Shown: positions 1 through 6,359 of the stretch, in pieces
Numbering within the stretch: position 1 is the first letter of the stretch
Layout: every line of letters begins with the position of its first letter
DNA from: Lachnospiraceae bacterium UBA3821
GTDB taxonomy: Bacteria > Bacillota > Clostridia > Lachnospirales > Lachnospiraceae
Length of the DNA: 12,527 bases
Assembly: GCA_002368865.1 (NCBI GenBank)
Contig: DFDT01000118.1
Coordinates: forward strand, 1-12,527
Direction: 5' to 3'
Made by a program: the position numbers and the translations under genes
The notes under the pieces: model-generated
Seen by the model: only the letters and a program-made list of their open reading frames with translations
Database searches by the model: none
What the model was told of the DNA's origin: nothing

Positions 1-4
1 GCAT
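1..4 (-). CDS. Start codon of a further gene, cut by the window edge
   Basis: On the minus strand an ATG occupies positions 4-2. It is preceded by a GAGGGG ribosome-binding site at 14-9 with a short A-rich spacer. It lies about 30 bases downstream of the stop of the DUF3592-like gene, so it would be the next gene in the NUDIX operon. Only one codon is inside the window, so no product can be named. Confidence 0.35.
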
Positions 5-34
5 TTTGCCCCTCTTTCTATCCGGTTACGGACT

Positions 35-736
35 TTACCGATTTCCAAATAACATCATGTACAGCGCCAGTGCTCCGCAGACTATCCCGCCTACTCCCAC
101 GATCGTATTCCCAATACGACTGAGCGCCTCGCGCTTTTCATCATAAAACACATCCGGCTTCTCCGGATCGATCAGAAGCGTACAGATCTCTCCCTCGGAT
201 ATGGTCTGACTTGTATATTTGTAATCGCAGACTCTGCGGTTCTCTCCCGCATAATAGAACTCATACGTTGGGCATACGGTCCGTGTGCCTTTGTGATGAT
301 GTGTATCCAGCGCCACGCACGTCGCATTCACAGCCAACGTACATTGCTTTTTCTTTCGACTTGTAACAATCTGTGATACCACCAAAACGAAAACAGAACC
401 AATCAGAATCGTCACTACCGCCACATATGGCAAAACGACATCCAGCATCGCGCCGGCTTCCTCCCCGCCAAAATAGAGCCAGATTGGAATCGCAATCAAC
501 AGGATTCCCAATATGGGAAAAATCAATAGAAACGGCTGAAAGGTCTCACTCTTAACGGTTGAGACAATTCCAAGCATGCCAAAAACCCAAAAATATTGGC
601 CTAAAAGCGCCGGCACCAACAATCCCCTTCCCGTCTTGGAACAATAGATCATGCCTGCCAGAGACGCAACAAACCACATCACAAATAGAACGCTGACCAG
701 GATTGTTCCCGCGCCATATCCCTGTTTCTTATCCAT
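35..736 (-). CDS. DUF3592-like integral membrane protein
   Basis: This is a 233-residue predicted membrane protein of unknown function. Hydrophobic segments are visible at about residues 11-32, 38-59, 68-90 and 100-124, and a last one at 209-230. Between the fourth and fifth sits a soluble segment (about 131-205) with the layout of DUF3592: a beta-rich stretch starting VNATCVALDT, a His-rich loop (HHHKGTRTVCPTYEF), and the ending CTLLIDPEKPDVFYD. In DUF3592 proteins this last motif has the form 'V.ydP.nP...'. The start codon overlaps the end of the upstream NUDIX gene by 8 bases (ATGGATAA), and its GAGGAG ribosome-binding site lies inside that gene, so translation is probably coupled. The family assignment rests on pattern recognition. 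The role is unknown, and proteins of this type are often annotated only as membrane proteins. Confidence 0.8.
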   Translation of the reverse strand: MDKKQGYGAGTILVSVLFVMWFVASLAGMIYCSKTGRGLLVPALLGQYFWVFGMLGIVSTVKSETFQPFLLIFPILGILLIAIPIWLYFGGEEAGAMLDVVLPYVAVVTILIGSVFVLVVSQIVTSRKKKQCTLAVNATCVALDTHHHKGTRTVCPTYEFYYAGENRRVCDYKYTSQTISEGEICTLLIDPEKPDVFYDEKREALSRIGNTIVGVGGIVCGALALYMMLFGNR

Positions 737-1217
737 TTTGCTCCTCGCATTCTATCTCTTCACCGTCCAACATCGCATGCACCAGCGTTTCGTTCGCATC
801 ATAAACCAACTTCAGGGAGAAAAAAGCACTTCTCTCCTCCAACAACCGAAAGAAGATCTTATCCCCCTCCCAGATTGGCAGATCATACACTTCCTTCTGC
901 GGAACCCAGACCAGATCTCCCTCCGCGCACTCCCGCTCTTCCCCGGAAAACTCCTTCGAAGTGAACAGATACATATATTCTGTGATATCCCGGTACACAA
1001 AAGTCACGATCCCGCGAAAGTCACACTGACCCATACGGTATCCGGTCTCCTCCCATACCTCTCTGCGCACACAATCCTCCGGGCTCTCGCCCGCCTCCGC
1101 CTTGCCGCCCACACCGATCCACTTGTCCTTGTTGATGTCGTGCTCTTTCTTCGTGCGGTGCAGCATGAGATAGTTATCGCCTTTCATCAGATAGCACAGT
1201 GTTGTATTCACGAACAT
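729..1217 (-). CDS. NUDIX hydrolase (MutT / 8-oxo-dGTP diphosphatase type)
   Basis: This 162-residue NUDIX pyrophosphohydrolase has a complete Nudix box at residues 38-60: G38, five residues, E44, seven residues, then R52-E53-V-W-E56-E57-T-G59-Y. This is an exact match to GX5EX7REUXEEXGU, with all magnesium-binding glutamates present. The N-terminal strand (NTTLCYLMKGDNYLMLHR) and the DKWIGVGGK lead-in resemble MutT-like 8-oxo-dGTP diphosphatases of Firmicutes. The likely role is cleaning oxidised nucleotides or hydrolysing a related nucleoside diphosphate derivative in the cytoplasm. The substrate cannot be set from sequence. The chosen ATG has an AGGTG-type site upstream (AATAGGTGACAGGCT). 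A promoter and an inverted repeat lie just ahead of it. The gene ends inside the start of the DUF3592-like gene (8-base overlap), so the two probably form one unit. Confidence 0.92.
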   Translation of the reverse strand: MFVNTTLCYLMKGDNYLMLHRTKKEHDINKDKWIGVGGKAEAGESPEDCVRREVWEETGYRMGQCDFRGIVTFVYRDITEYMYLFTSKEFSGEERECAEGDLVWVPQKEVYDLPIWEGDKIFFRLLEERSAFFSLKLVYDANETLVHAMLDGEEIECEEQNG

Positions 1218-1240
1218 AGCCTGTCACCTATTCTCTCCAC

Positions 1241-1262
1241 ACAATATTGTTTGTAATATTGT
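1241..1262. promoter_or_regulatory. Inverted repeat, candidate operator of the NUDIX gene
   Basis: ACAATATT (1241-1248) and its exact complement AATATTGT (1255-1262) are separated by six bases. The left copy is also part of a self-palindrome, ACAATATTGT (1241-1250). The repeat overlaps the proposed -10 element and the transcription start of the NUDIX gene, which is where a repressor would bind. It is AT-only in the arms and has no T-run, so it is a poor candidate for a terminator. The binding protein is unknown. Confidence 0.4.
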
Positions 1263-1286
1263 ACTATACGTGAAAAAATAAAACAA
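1258..1286 (-). promoter_or_regulatory. Promoter of the NUDIX-DUF3592 unit
   Basis: On the minus strand a -35-like TTGTTT (1286-1281) is followed after 17 bases by the -10-like TACAAT (1263-1258). It lies just downstream of the glycerate kinase stop and about 41 bases ahead of the NUDIX start codon. The fit to sigma-A is moderate. Readthrough from glycerate kinase is also possible, because I see no terminator between them. Confidence 0.5.
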
Positions 1287-1295
1287 GCGAAGCCA

Positions 1296-2468
1296 TCAAA
1301 CTCCTGACTGTCCAGAACAGGTATTCCTGCGCCCCATCTCCATCCCTGTCCGAATGAACCGGAACATCCGCAATGCACTCTTGTAATACAGATCTTCAGC
1401 CTTTTCCATTGCCTCGGAAAGCCCCATGGGTCCGTCAACGGTCACCATGAGCGACGATATACCTTGATCCATCAACTGAAACGCCCCTTCTCCCAGTGAA
1501 CCGCACAGACCGACTACCGGTATATCCTTAGCCTTTGCCCGCCTGCCGACGCCATGCATCACTTTCCCATAGCAACTCTGCCAGTCTGCCCTTCCCTCAC
1601 CGGTCACTACAAGATCTACACCTTCCAGCATTCCGTCAAATCCTGCAAGGTCAAGGACTGCCTCTATTCCTGACTTCATCCCGGCTCCAAGGAAAATGGC
1701 AAGTGCTGCCCCCAGTCCTCCTGCGGCTCCGCTGCCAGAAATTGTATCGGGATCAACGGAAAAAATCTCCTTTATCACATCCCGATAATTGCACATGCCC
1801 TTTTCCAGTTTTTCCAACGCTGCTGTGTCCGCACCCTTCTGCGCCCCGTAAGTATAGGCCGCACCTTCCGCACCACACAAAGGATTGGATACATCGCACA
1901 TGACCGTGAGTTTTGTTTCTTTTATGCGCGAGTCCAGACCGGAAAGATCGATCTTGCTCACTTTTTCAAGATCCTCGCCCTTTCCGTCCAACACCACCCC
2001 CGTATCATCCATGAATTTTATTCCCAGTGCCGAGGCGAAACCCATTCCGCCGTCATTAGTAGCGCTGCCCCCTATGGCCAGTGTGATATCCCTGAATCCC
2101 ATATCCAGGGCATGCCGGAGCACTTCGCCTGTGCCATAGCTTGTCGTATGCAGGGGATTCCTTTCTCCGACAGGCACAAGGGGAAGCCCTGATACCTGTG
2201 CCATCTCTATGACTGCACTGTTTCCTCCCAGATCCGCAAAGGGCACCCTGATAGGTCGCATCAGGGGATCATATGCATCCACATAGATCTTCTTTGCATG
2301 GGTGGCATAGAGCAACGCATCCAGTGTCCCTTCCCCGCCGTCAGCAACAGGCAGACTAATGCATTCTACGCTGCCAAACACTTCGGTCGCCGCTTTTTCC
2401 AAAATTTCGGCAGTCTGTCGGCTTGTCAAGGAGCCTTTGAAGGAATCTGATGCAAAAAGCAGTTTCAA
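1296..2468 (-). CDS. Glycerate kinase (GlxK/GarK family)
   Basis: This enzyme phosphorylates D-glycerate with ATP, most likely giving 2-phosphoglycerate in this family, and so feeds glycerate into lower glycolysis. It is cytoplasmic. Family signatures visible in order are KLLFASDSFKGSL at the N terminus, VADGGEGTLDAL, the glycine-rich LAIGGSATNDGGMGFASALG, GAQKGAD, SGSGAAGGLGAAL, and the C-terminal VVTGEGRADWQS. From the TTG start the protein has 390 residues, close to the usual 370-390. An ATG fifteen bases upstream (2483) is open, but its first codons (ATGGGAGGTAAT) contain the GGGAGG ribosome-binding site itself. That site sits seven bases ahead of TTG at 2468, and KLLFASDSFKG is the normal family N terminus. 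The gene follows a 50-residue small ORF with a 36-base gap, in the same transcript. Confidence 0.93.
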   Translation of the reverse strand: MKLLFASDSFKGSLTSRQTAEILEKAATEVFGSVECISLPVADGGEGTLDALLYATHAKKIYVDAYDPLMRPIRVPFADLGGNSAVIEMAQVSGLPLVPVGERNPLHTTSYGTGEVLRHALDMGFRDITLAIGGSATNDGGMGFASALGIKFMDDTGVVLDGKGEDLEKVSKIDLSGLDSRIKETKLTVMCDVSNPLCGAEGAAYTYGAQKGADTAALEKLEKGMCNYRDVIKEIFSVDPDTISGSGAAGGLGAALAIFLGAGMKSGIEAVLDLAGFDGMLEGVDLVVTGEGRADWQSCYGKVMHGVGRRAKAKDIPVVGLCGSLGEGAFQLMDQGISSLMVTVDGPMGLSEAMEKAEDLYYKSALRMFRFIRTGMEMGRRNTCSGQSGV

Positions 2469-2504
2469 AACATTACCTCCCATACGCGATCTAAATTTAA
2501 AGAT

Positions 2505-2657
2505 TTACGAAATTATATCTATGATGTCAAAATACTCATCAATTTTTGCCTGAGCCTCTTCCTCAGTCATGTCATAATGTGCCATGAGGAGATGTCTCCC
2601 AGTCTCAACTGTGCAATCCTGTAAAAACTTGTCACGCACCATATCTATTGGATCCAT
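2505..2657 (-). CDS. Small acidic protein, 50 residues, unknown function
   Basis: A complete short reading frame encodes 50 residues beginning MDPIDMVRDKFLQDC and ending EYFDIIDIIS. The protein is acidic, with a strongly helical middle (DMTEEEAQAKIDEYFD) and no membrane segment. Support for translation is good: a GGGAGGAGCAGG ribosome-binding region lies just ahead of the ATG, and a near-consensus promoter is 49 bases upstream. The frame ends 36 bases before the glycerate kinase start, so both are probably made from one message. I do not recognise the family. It could be a small regulatory or partner protein, or an uncharacterised conserved small protein. It is distinct from a leader peptide in that it has no run of a single amino acid. 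Confidence 0.65.
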   Translation of the reverse strand: MDPIDMVRDKFLQDCTVETGRHLLMAHYDMTEEEAQAKIDEYFDIIDIIS

Positions 2658-2705
2658 TTACCTGCTCCTCCCAGCTTATTTCGTTTACGATCACCGCTAT
2701 TGATA

Positions 2706-2734
2706 ATTATATCATCTCCCCCACAGCCATACAA
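2706..2734 (-). promoter_or_regulatory. Promoter of the small ORF-glycerate kinase unit
   Basis: On the minus strand TTGTAT (2734-2729), a 17-base spacer and a perfect TATAAT (2711-2706) form a strong sigma-A promoter. TGA precedes the -10, giving an extended -10 (TGnTATAAT). The -10 region lies in an imperfect palindrome (TGATAATTATATCA on the plus strand, 2701-2714), which could bind a regulator but is AT-rich and unproven. Confidence 0.75.
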
Positions 2735-2802
2735 CAACTATATCCCCATCGTTTTCCCTATGTACTCATCTTACACAGTGAAATGTCCAATAATCATACC
2801 AG

Positions 2803-2845
2803 AAAAAACAGAGAGACCGGAACATTTTCCAATCTCCCTGTTTTT
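2803..2845 (-). terminator. Intrinsic terminator, possibly bidirectional
   Basis: A 15-bp stem (2808-2822 pairing with 2827-2841, including three G-U pairs when read as minus-strand RNA) closes a four-base loop. In the minus direction it is followed by a U-run (plus-strand A-run at 2803-2808). In the plus direction a T-run follows at 2841-2845. It lies 17 bases past the coiled-coil gene stop and ahead of the promoter for the next unit. It therefore ends the transglutaminase/GH5/ATC-hydrolase/coiled-coil unit. Confidence 0.88.
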
Positions 2846-2861
2846 ATTTAGGCAAAAAATT

Positions 2862-3791
2862 TTACACATTCTGATCCACCGCAGCGCCCTTGATATCCTC
2901 CTCGATGAGTTTCATCTTGTTCATCATATCTTTAATTTCCTGCTGCGCTTCATTCATGCCGGTTGCACCGGTTCCCTGTCCCCGGGTTGCCTCCAGAATT
3001 TCCTCCGTGAATTCCTCCTGCTCTTTCTTCCGTTCCTTCGCAGCATCGACCTTCTCCTGGAGTTCCTCCCGTTTCTCGGCCTCCTCTTTGGCGGCTTCCT
3101 TCTTCTCTTCCATTTCCTCCTCGATATGATCCTTCGCCTCGCCCACAAGCAGGTTCACGATATCCTCGGAGGCTTTCTGCATGATCTGCTCCGCCTCTTT
3201 CTGTGCATCCGTCATGGCATGCGTTTTCAGCCGCTCTATCTTGGTTCCGGTGATGATCGCATTCTCTGTCTCGATTTCCTGCTCTCCCTTATGAATCGCC
3301 TCCGCAAAATACCGCTCATCTTCCTTCATGGCAAGGGAATCCTGCTGGTACTGCGTCAGTCCCTTTTCTTTGATCCGCGCGATCTCCTCGCGCTCCTCAT
3401 CAGAGAGACGCACGGAAGAACCTGCAAAACTTGCCTCTTTCTCTTTCGCCAGAAGCTGCAATTCCCTCTCCTCGTCGCTGTCCGCTGCAACGCCGCTGTT
3501 CTTGCGGAATTCCTCGCGGTTGTTTTCGATATCCTGTATGGAGCGCCTGTACTCGCCGTTCTCCTGCTGTAACTGTCGGATTCTCTCGCGCCTGCCCTCC
3601 AGATCCTGATCCATCTTTCTGTCGTTTGCAAACACGTCCCCCACCAGCTTCAACGCCTGCTTCTGCGCCTGCGCTTTCTTCTGTGCCACGGGATCGAAGG
3701 CCGCCTTCAGACCGCTGGCATCCACCGACTTGGCGCTGCGTTCTCGCGGCTCATTTCCCATAAAAATCGTCGTATTATGATTTACCTTCAT
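2862..3791 (-). CDS. Highly charged coiled-coil protein, unknown function
   Basis: This 309-residue protein is rich in Glu, Lys, Arg and Gln. It has no signal peptide or membrane segment, so it is predicted to be cytoplasmic. A polar N terminus (MKVNHNTTIFMGNEP) leads into helical coiled-coil stretches at about residues 55-98 and 128-175. A very charged Glu/Lys block follows at about 222-268 (EEEMEEKKEAAKEEAEKREE). A short Gly/Thr linker at about 270-278 (RGQGTGATGMN) precedes a last helix (280-301). The start is firm: AAGGAGGG lies six bases ahead of the ATG. It follows the ATC-hydrolase-like gene after 146 bases and is closed by a strong terminator. Its own promoter was not clear. I do not recognise the family. 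A structural or scaffolding role is only a guess from composition. Confidence 0.8.
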   Translation of the reverse strand: MKVNHNTTIFMGNEPRERSAKSVDASGLKAAFDPVAQKKAQAQKQALKLVGDVFANDRKMDQDLEGRRERIRQLQQENGEYRRSIQDIENNREEFRKNSGVAADSDEERELQLLAKEKEASFAGSSVRLSDEEREEIARIKEKGLTQYQQDSLAMKEDERYFAEAIHKGEQEIETENAIITGTKIERLKTHAMTDAQKEAEQIMQKASEDIVNLLVGEAKDHIEEEMEEKKEAAKEEAEKREELQEKVDAAKERKKEQEEFTEEILEATRGQGTGATGMNEAQQEIKDMMNKMKLIEEDIKGAAVDQNV

Positions 3792-3937
3792 ACGCGCCCT
3801 CCTTAGCCTGACAGAACCGTTTCCAACTATCTTTTATATCGGCAGGTTCGTCCCCTTCCCTTAGCGCATTTTCTCCGATCCCGGGTCTGTTTGATCCCTT
3901 TCCATGGCGTTTCGTTCCGCTTTCATCATTGCGGTGC

Positions 3938-4549
3938 TCAGCTTTTCTCTATCACCATCTTAAAGTCACACAACTCGTTTCCCGCGCCGATGGTCTTCGT
4001 CCGAATGAATTTCAGCCCCGGCAGGTTCCCGTATGTATAAACGTCATTGTCACAAAACAGAATATTGATCTCGGGACACCCCAGCTCCGTCAGATACTTG
4101 TGATACGGGCACGCAGTGATGTCCATGCGGAATTCCCCTTTTGCCTTTGGGTAAAACACATTCTGAAATCCGGCCGTGGGGCCAAACATCTTGTGACTCA
4201 TTACCCCCCACATTTTCAGGAAAAAGCTCTTAAATCCGGGAATCCCCGTCATCTTCGCGATTGTCTGCCCCATCTTTTCTGTCCGGGCTTTCATAACCAC
4301 TTTCATAATATCAAAGGCTTCCTCCGGCGCCACCTTCCTGATGGACAGATAGATTGCCGCTGCTGGGAAAATAAAGGAATCCGTGTGATTGCTCACACCT
4401 TTGGGCAGATTACTGTAATCCCGATACATTTTTGCCAGACGCTTATGCGCCTGCTTCCATACCTTTTCACTGTCCTCCGCGGACAGCCGCCTGTCGATCT
4501 CCTCCTTGAACGCCAGCTTTCCCTTCATGACCTTCCTTACATTTCGCAT
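3938..4549 (-). CDS. ATC-hydrolase-like protein (L-2-amino-thiazoline-4-carboxylic acid hydrolase family)
   Basis: This 203-residue protein resembles the L-2-amino-thiazoline-4-carboxylic acid hydrolase family. The founding enzyme opens a thiazoline ring on the way to L-cysteine in Pseudomonas. Clostridial members are common, and their substrates are mostly unknown. The diagnostic C-terminal block is present: ITACPYHKYLTELGCPE (about 144-160), FCDNDVYTYGNLPGLKF (165-181) and NELCDFKM (191-198). It has conserved C147, C158, C166-D167 and C194-D195. The N-terminal half is helical and less conserved (RTEKMGQTIAKMTG). A strong GAGGAGG site lies eight bases ahead of the ATG. The GH5 gene ends 30 bases upstream, so the two are almost certainly co-transcribed. 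The family call is by recalled motif. The reaction in this organism is not established, and cysteine supply is only a possibility. Confidence 0.8.
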   Translation of the reverse strand: MRNVRKVMKGKLAFKEEIDRRLSAEDSEKVWKQAHKRLAKMYRDYSNLPKGVSNHTDSFIFPAAAIYLSIRKVAPEEAFDIMKVVMKARTEKMGQTIAKMTGIPGFKSFFLKMWGVMSHKMFGPTAGFQNVFYPKAKGEFRMDITACPYHKYLTELGCPEINILFCDNDVYTYGNLPGLKFIRTKTIGAGNELCDFKMVIEKS

Positions 4550-4579
4550 CTGTCCGTCCTCCTCATCTGTCTGCCCTAT

Positions 4580-5584
4580 CTATACCGGCATATCTTTCAT
4601 CTCAAAGTCCTTGCCCTTGTAATTCCAGAGTGCACAGCCGATTCCGTGCTTCGCGAACACCGCCCGGATGTCAGCCAGCCAACGCTTCTTGTCCTCCACA
4701 TCCGCCAGATCGATCACACCGTACTCCCCGCAGTAAAGCGCCACCTGATCCTTCTCGGCCTTCTCAATGGCGGGTGCAAAAATATCCTCAAAGAATCCCT
4801 CACCGATCTCCCGGATCCCCTCTTTGTACACCGCTCCTGCCAGATCCGCCGTCAGGCTCTCGCCAGCCTCCCGGTACTCCTTTAATGTCTTGGGATAGCT
4901 GATCCGGAAATCCGAGGGCATGCCCTCCACCCAGTACGCACCCTGATGGGTGAAGATCATGGGCTCATAGCAATGGAAATTGTAGACGATCCTGTCGTCC
5001 ACAGGCACCTCCAAAAGCGGCACGCTCAACACATTGTTGTAGCACACACCGCCCACCACGATATAACTGGCCGGTGCAATGCTCCGCATCATCCTGATAT
5101 ACTTCTCCAGCACCTTATTCCACGCATCCGCAACCTCCGCCAACACCACTTCATTCAAAGGCTCAAACGCCACCTGCTCCGGATACTCCGCAAACCGCTC
5201 TGCGATCTCCTTCCACAGATCCAGAAACCGCGCCTGCAGCGGCTCATCATAGAAAAACTTCTTCCTGTCCATGTCCTTTTTCAGCGGATCAAAGGAATAA
5301 CCATAGCACTCGTGCAGATCGATCAGCATGTTCAGCCCGTACTCCTCACACCACTCGCGGCAGTCAAACAGATGCTGAAATCCGGTTTCCTTCCAGTTTC
5401 CGTCATCATCCTGCAGCACATTGTAATCCACCGGCACACGCACATGATCATAGCCCTGCTTCGCAATCTGCGCAATGTCCTCCTTTGTGATATAGCTGGC
5501 AAAATGCGCCTCATCATACTTGTCAAACTGAGAGATCCAGCCCCCTAAATTGACCCCCTTTTGAAACCCCTTAAATACCTTCAT
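4580..5584 (-). CDS. Glycoside hydrolase family 5 (cellulase-type), probably cytoplasmic
   Basis: This 334-residue (beta/alpha)8 glycosidase cleaves beta-glycosidic bonds with retention. Key GH5 positions are visible: HVRVPV with R49, DLHE with H91, the acid/base glutamate in PLNE (N144-E145), FHCYEP with H204 and Y206, the nucleophile glutamate in CGEYG (E287), and the aromatic LWNYKG (W320). The substrate may be a beta-glucan, a mannan or a small glucoside, and cannot be set from sequence. An upstream in-frame start at 5674 would overlap the previous gene and adds an odd, unconserved 30 residues. GGAGG seven bases ahead of the ATG at 5584 fixes the start at MKVFKGFQKGVNLGGW. There is no signal peptide, carbohydrate-binding module or dockerin, so it likely acts on imported oligosaccharides. 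It lies 68 bases after the transglutaminase-like gene and 30 before the ATC-hydrolase-like gene. Confidence 0.92.
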   Translation of the reverse strand: MKVFKGFQKGVNLGGWISQFDKYDEAHFASYITKEDIAQIAKQGYDHVRVPVDYNVLQDDDGNWKETGFQHLFDCREWCEEYGLNMLIDLHECYGYSFDPLKKDMDRKKFFYDEPLQARFLDLWKEIAERFAEYPEQVAFEPLNEVVLAEVADAWNKVLEKYIRMMRSIAPASYIVVGGVCYNNVLSVPLLEVPVDDRIVYNFHCYEPMIFTHQGAYWVEGMPSDFRISYPKTLKEYREAGESLTADLAGAVYKEGIREIGEGFFEDIFAPAIEKAEKDQVALYCGEYGVIDLADVEDKKRWLADIRAVFAKHGIGCALWNYKGKDFEMKDMPV

Positions 5585-5652
5585 GCTGCTTCCTCCATTC
5601 CAATTTTTTGGTTTATTGTTTTGAAAACTGCCCATTTTACATTTTCCCAATT

Positions 5653-6249
5653 TCAAAGCCGCCCCGGCAAGCAATACTGATACATGTACAGCGCATCCGT
5701 ATTCTCCTCCAGCACCTGCATTAACGCTGCCACCGGTCTTGAGAGATTATCATGGTAATCATATTCATCATTCTCCGGGATCACATGAAACGCCAACACC
5801 TCTTCCTCCAGTGAAAACTCCGCATGGATCTTGTCCGTGTTTCCCCTGGCATCCAGCCGGATCCATTTGTCCAATGCAGACACATACACTGTATTCAGCG
5901 AATGAATACAATACCCCGTATCCGGCGTGTCGCCCAAGGTCAACCGCTGGTGGCTGAAGCCACAGGGAACCCCGTTCGCCCGAAGCAACGCTGCGAAGAG
6001 ATTGGACTTCGCCCAACAGATGCCCACACCCTCCCTGAGCACATCACTGGCCGAGACCGTCACCCGCTTATCCTGCACATCCCAGGAATGTTTGATCTCA
6101 TCCCGCACAAAATAATAGGTACTTTGGATCAGCTCGATCTCCGTACTGGAAACGTTTCGCAGTTCCCGGGCCTTCCGTCTCATTTCTCCATTGTCAAAAT
6201 CAATATATTTTGAGTTCTCCAAATATTGTGACAATATTTCCCTGCTCAT
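5653..6249 (-). CDS. Transglutaminase-like (papain-fold) protein
   Basis: This protein of 198 residues has a transglutaminase-core fold. The catalytic triad can be read directly: Cys78 in EGVGICWAKSNLFAALLRA, His116 in YCIHSLNTVYV, and Asp133 in WIRLDARGN, in the order and spacing of the family. The helix FVRDEIKHSWDV ahead of it is also typical. Bacterial members act as proteases, amide hydrolases or cross-linkers, and the substrate here is unknown. It has no signal peptide or membrane anchor, so it is cytoplasmic. The frame opens at 6255, but that ATG directly abuts the GGGAG site. The third codon (ATG at 6249) has a proper six-base spacer, so I use it. It is the first gene of the set followed by the GH5, ATC-hydrolase-like and coiled-coil genes. 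A perfect 19-bp palindrome lies within its first ten codons. Confidence 0.88.
   Translation of the reverse strand: MSREILSQYLENSKYIDFDNGEMRRKARELRNVSSTEIELIQSTYYFVRDEIKHSWDVQDKRVTVSASDVLREGVGICWAKSNLFAALLRANGVPCGFSHQRLTLGDTPDTGYCIHSLNTVYVSALDKWIRLDARGNTDKIHAEFSLEEEVLAFHVIPENDEYDYHDNLSRPVAALMQVLEENTDALYMYQYCLPGRL
6221..6239. promoter_or_regulatory. Perfect 19-bp palindrome in the 5' coding end of the transglutaminase-like gene
   Basis: AAATATTGT (6221-6229), one central G, and ACAATATTT (6231-6239) form a perfect 9-1-9 palindrome. It covers codons 4-10 of the transglutaminase-like gene. Its half-site AATATTGT is the same as the one in the inverted repeat ahead of the NUDIX gene (1241-1262). 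It could be a regulator binding site just inside the coding region, or an RNA hairpin near the start codon. No known motif was recognised. Confidence 0.35.
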
Positions 6250-6359
6250 ACACATCTCCCGTCTGCCGGTCCATTTTTAATCCCCATCCTCATAATGATG
6301 CAGTGCAACAATTCGTTCCGGCAAGCTTCACACCTCCAGGACCTTATCCTTGTCTGACC

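Noticed and set aside
2701..2714. TGATAATTATATCA as a Fur box at the glycerate kinase promoter
   Set aside because: It is only an imperfect AT-rich palindrome made largely by the -10 element itself. It does not fit the 7-1-7 spacing and has no link to iron.
2700..3572. Plus-strand open frame of 290 codons opposite the coiled-coil gene
   Set aside because: The long Leu/Phe runs are what the complement of a Glu/Lys-rich gene gives. The frame begins upstream of the terminator hairpin and reads straight through it.
3861..3929. 22-codon frame (MMKAERNAMERDQT...) between the ATC-hydrolase-like and coiled-coil genes
   Set aside because: It has no convincing ribosome-binding site. Its length is within what chance gives in a 146-base gap.
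3929..4885. Plus-strand open frame of 318 codons across the ATC-hydrolase-like and GH5 genes
   Set aside because: It crosses two well-supported minus-strand genes and the gap between them. No family features are visible.
5585..5674. Upstream start for the GH5 gene (30 extra residues)
   Set aside because: It would overlap the transglutaminase-like gene and adds an unconserved, charged stretch. The ATG at 5584 has a proper GGAGG site and the family N terminus.
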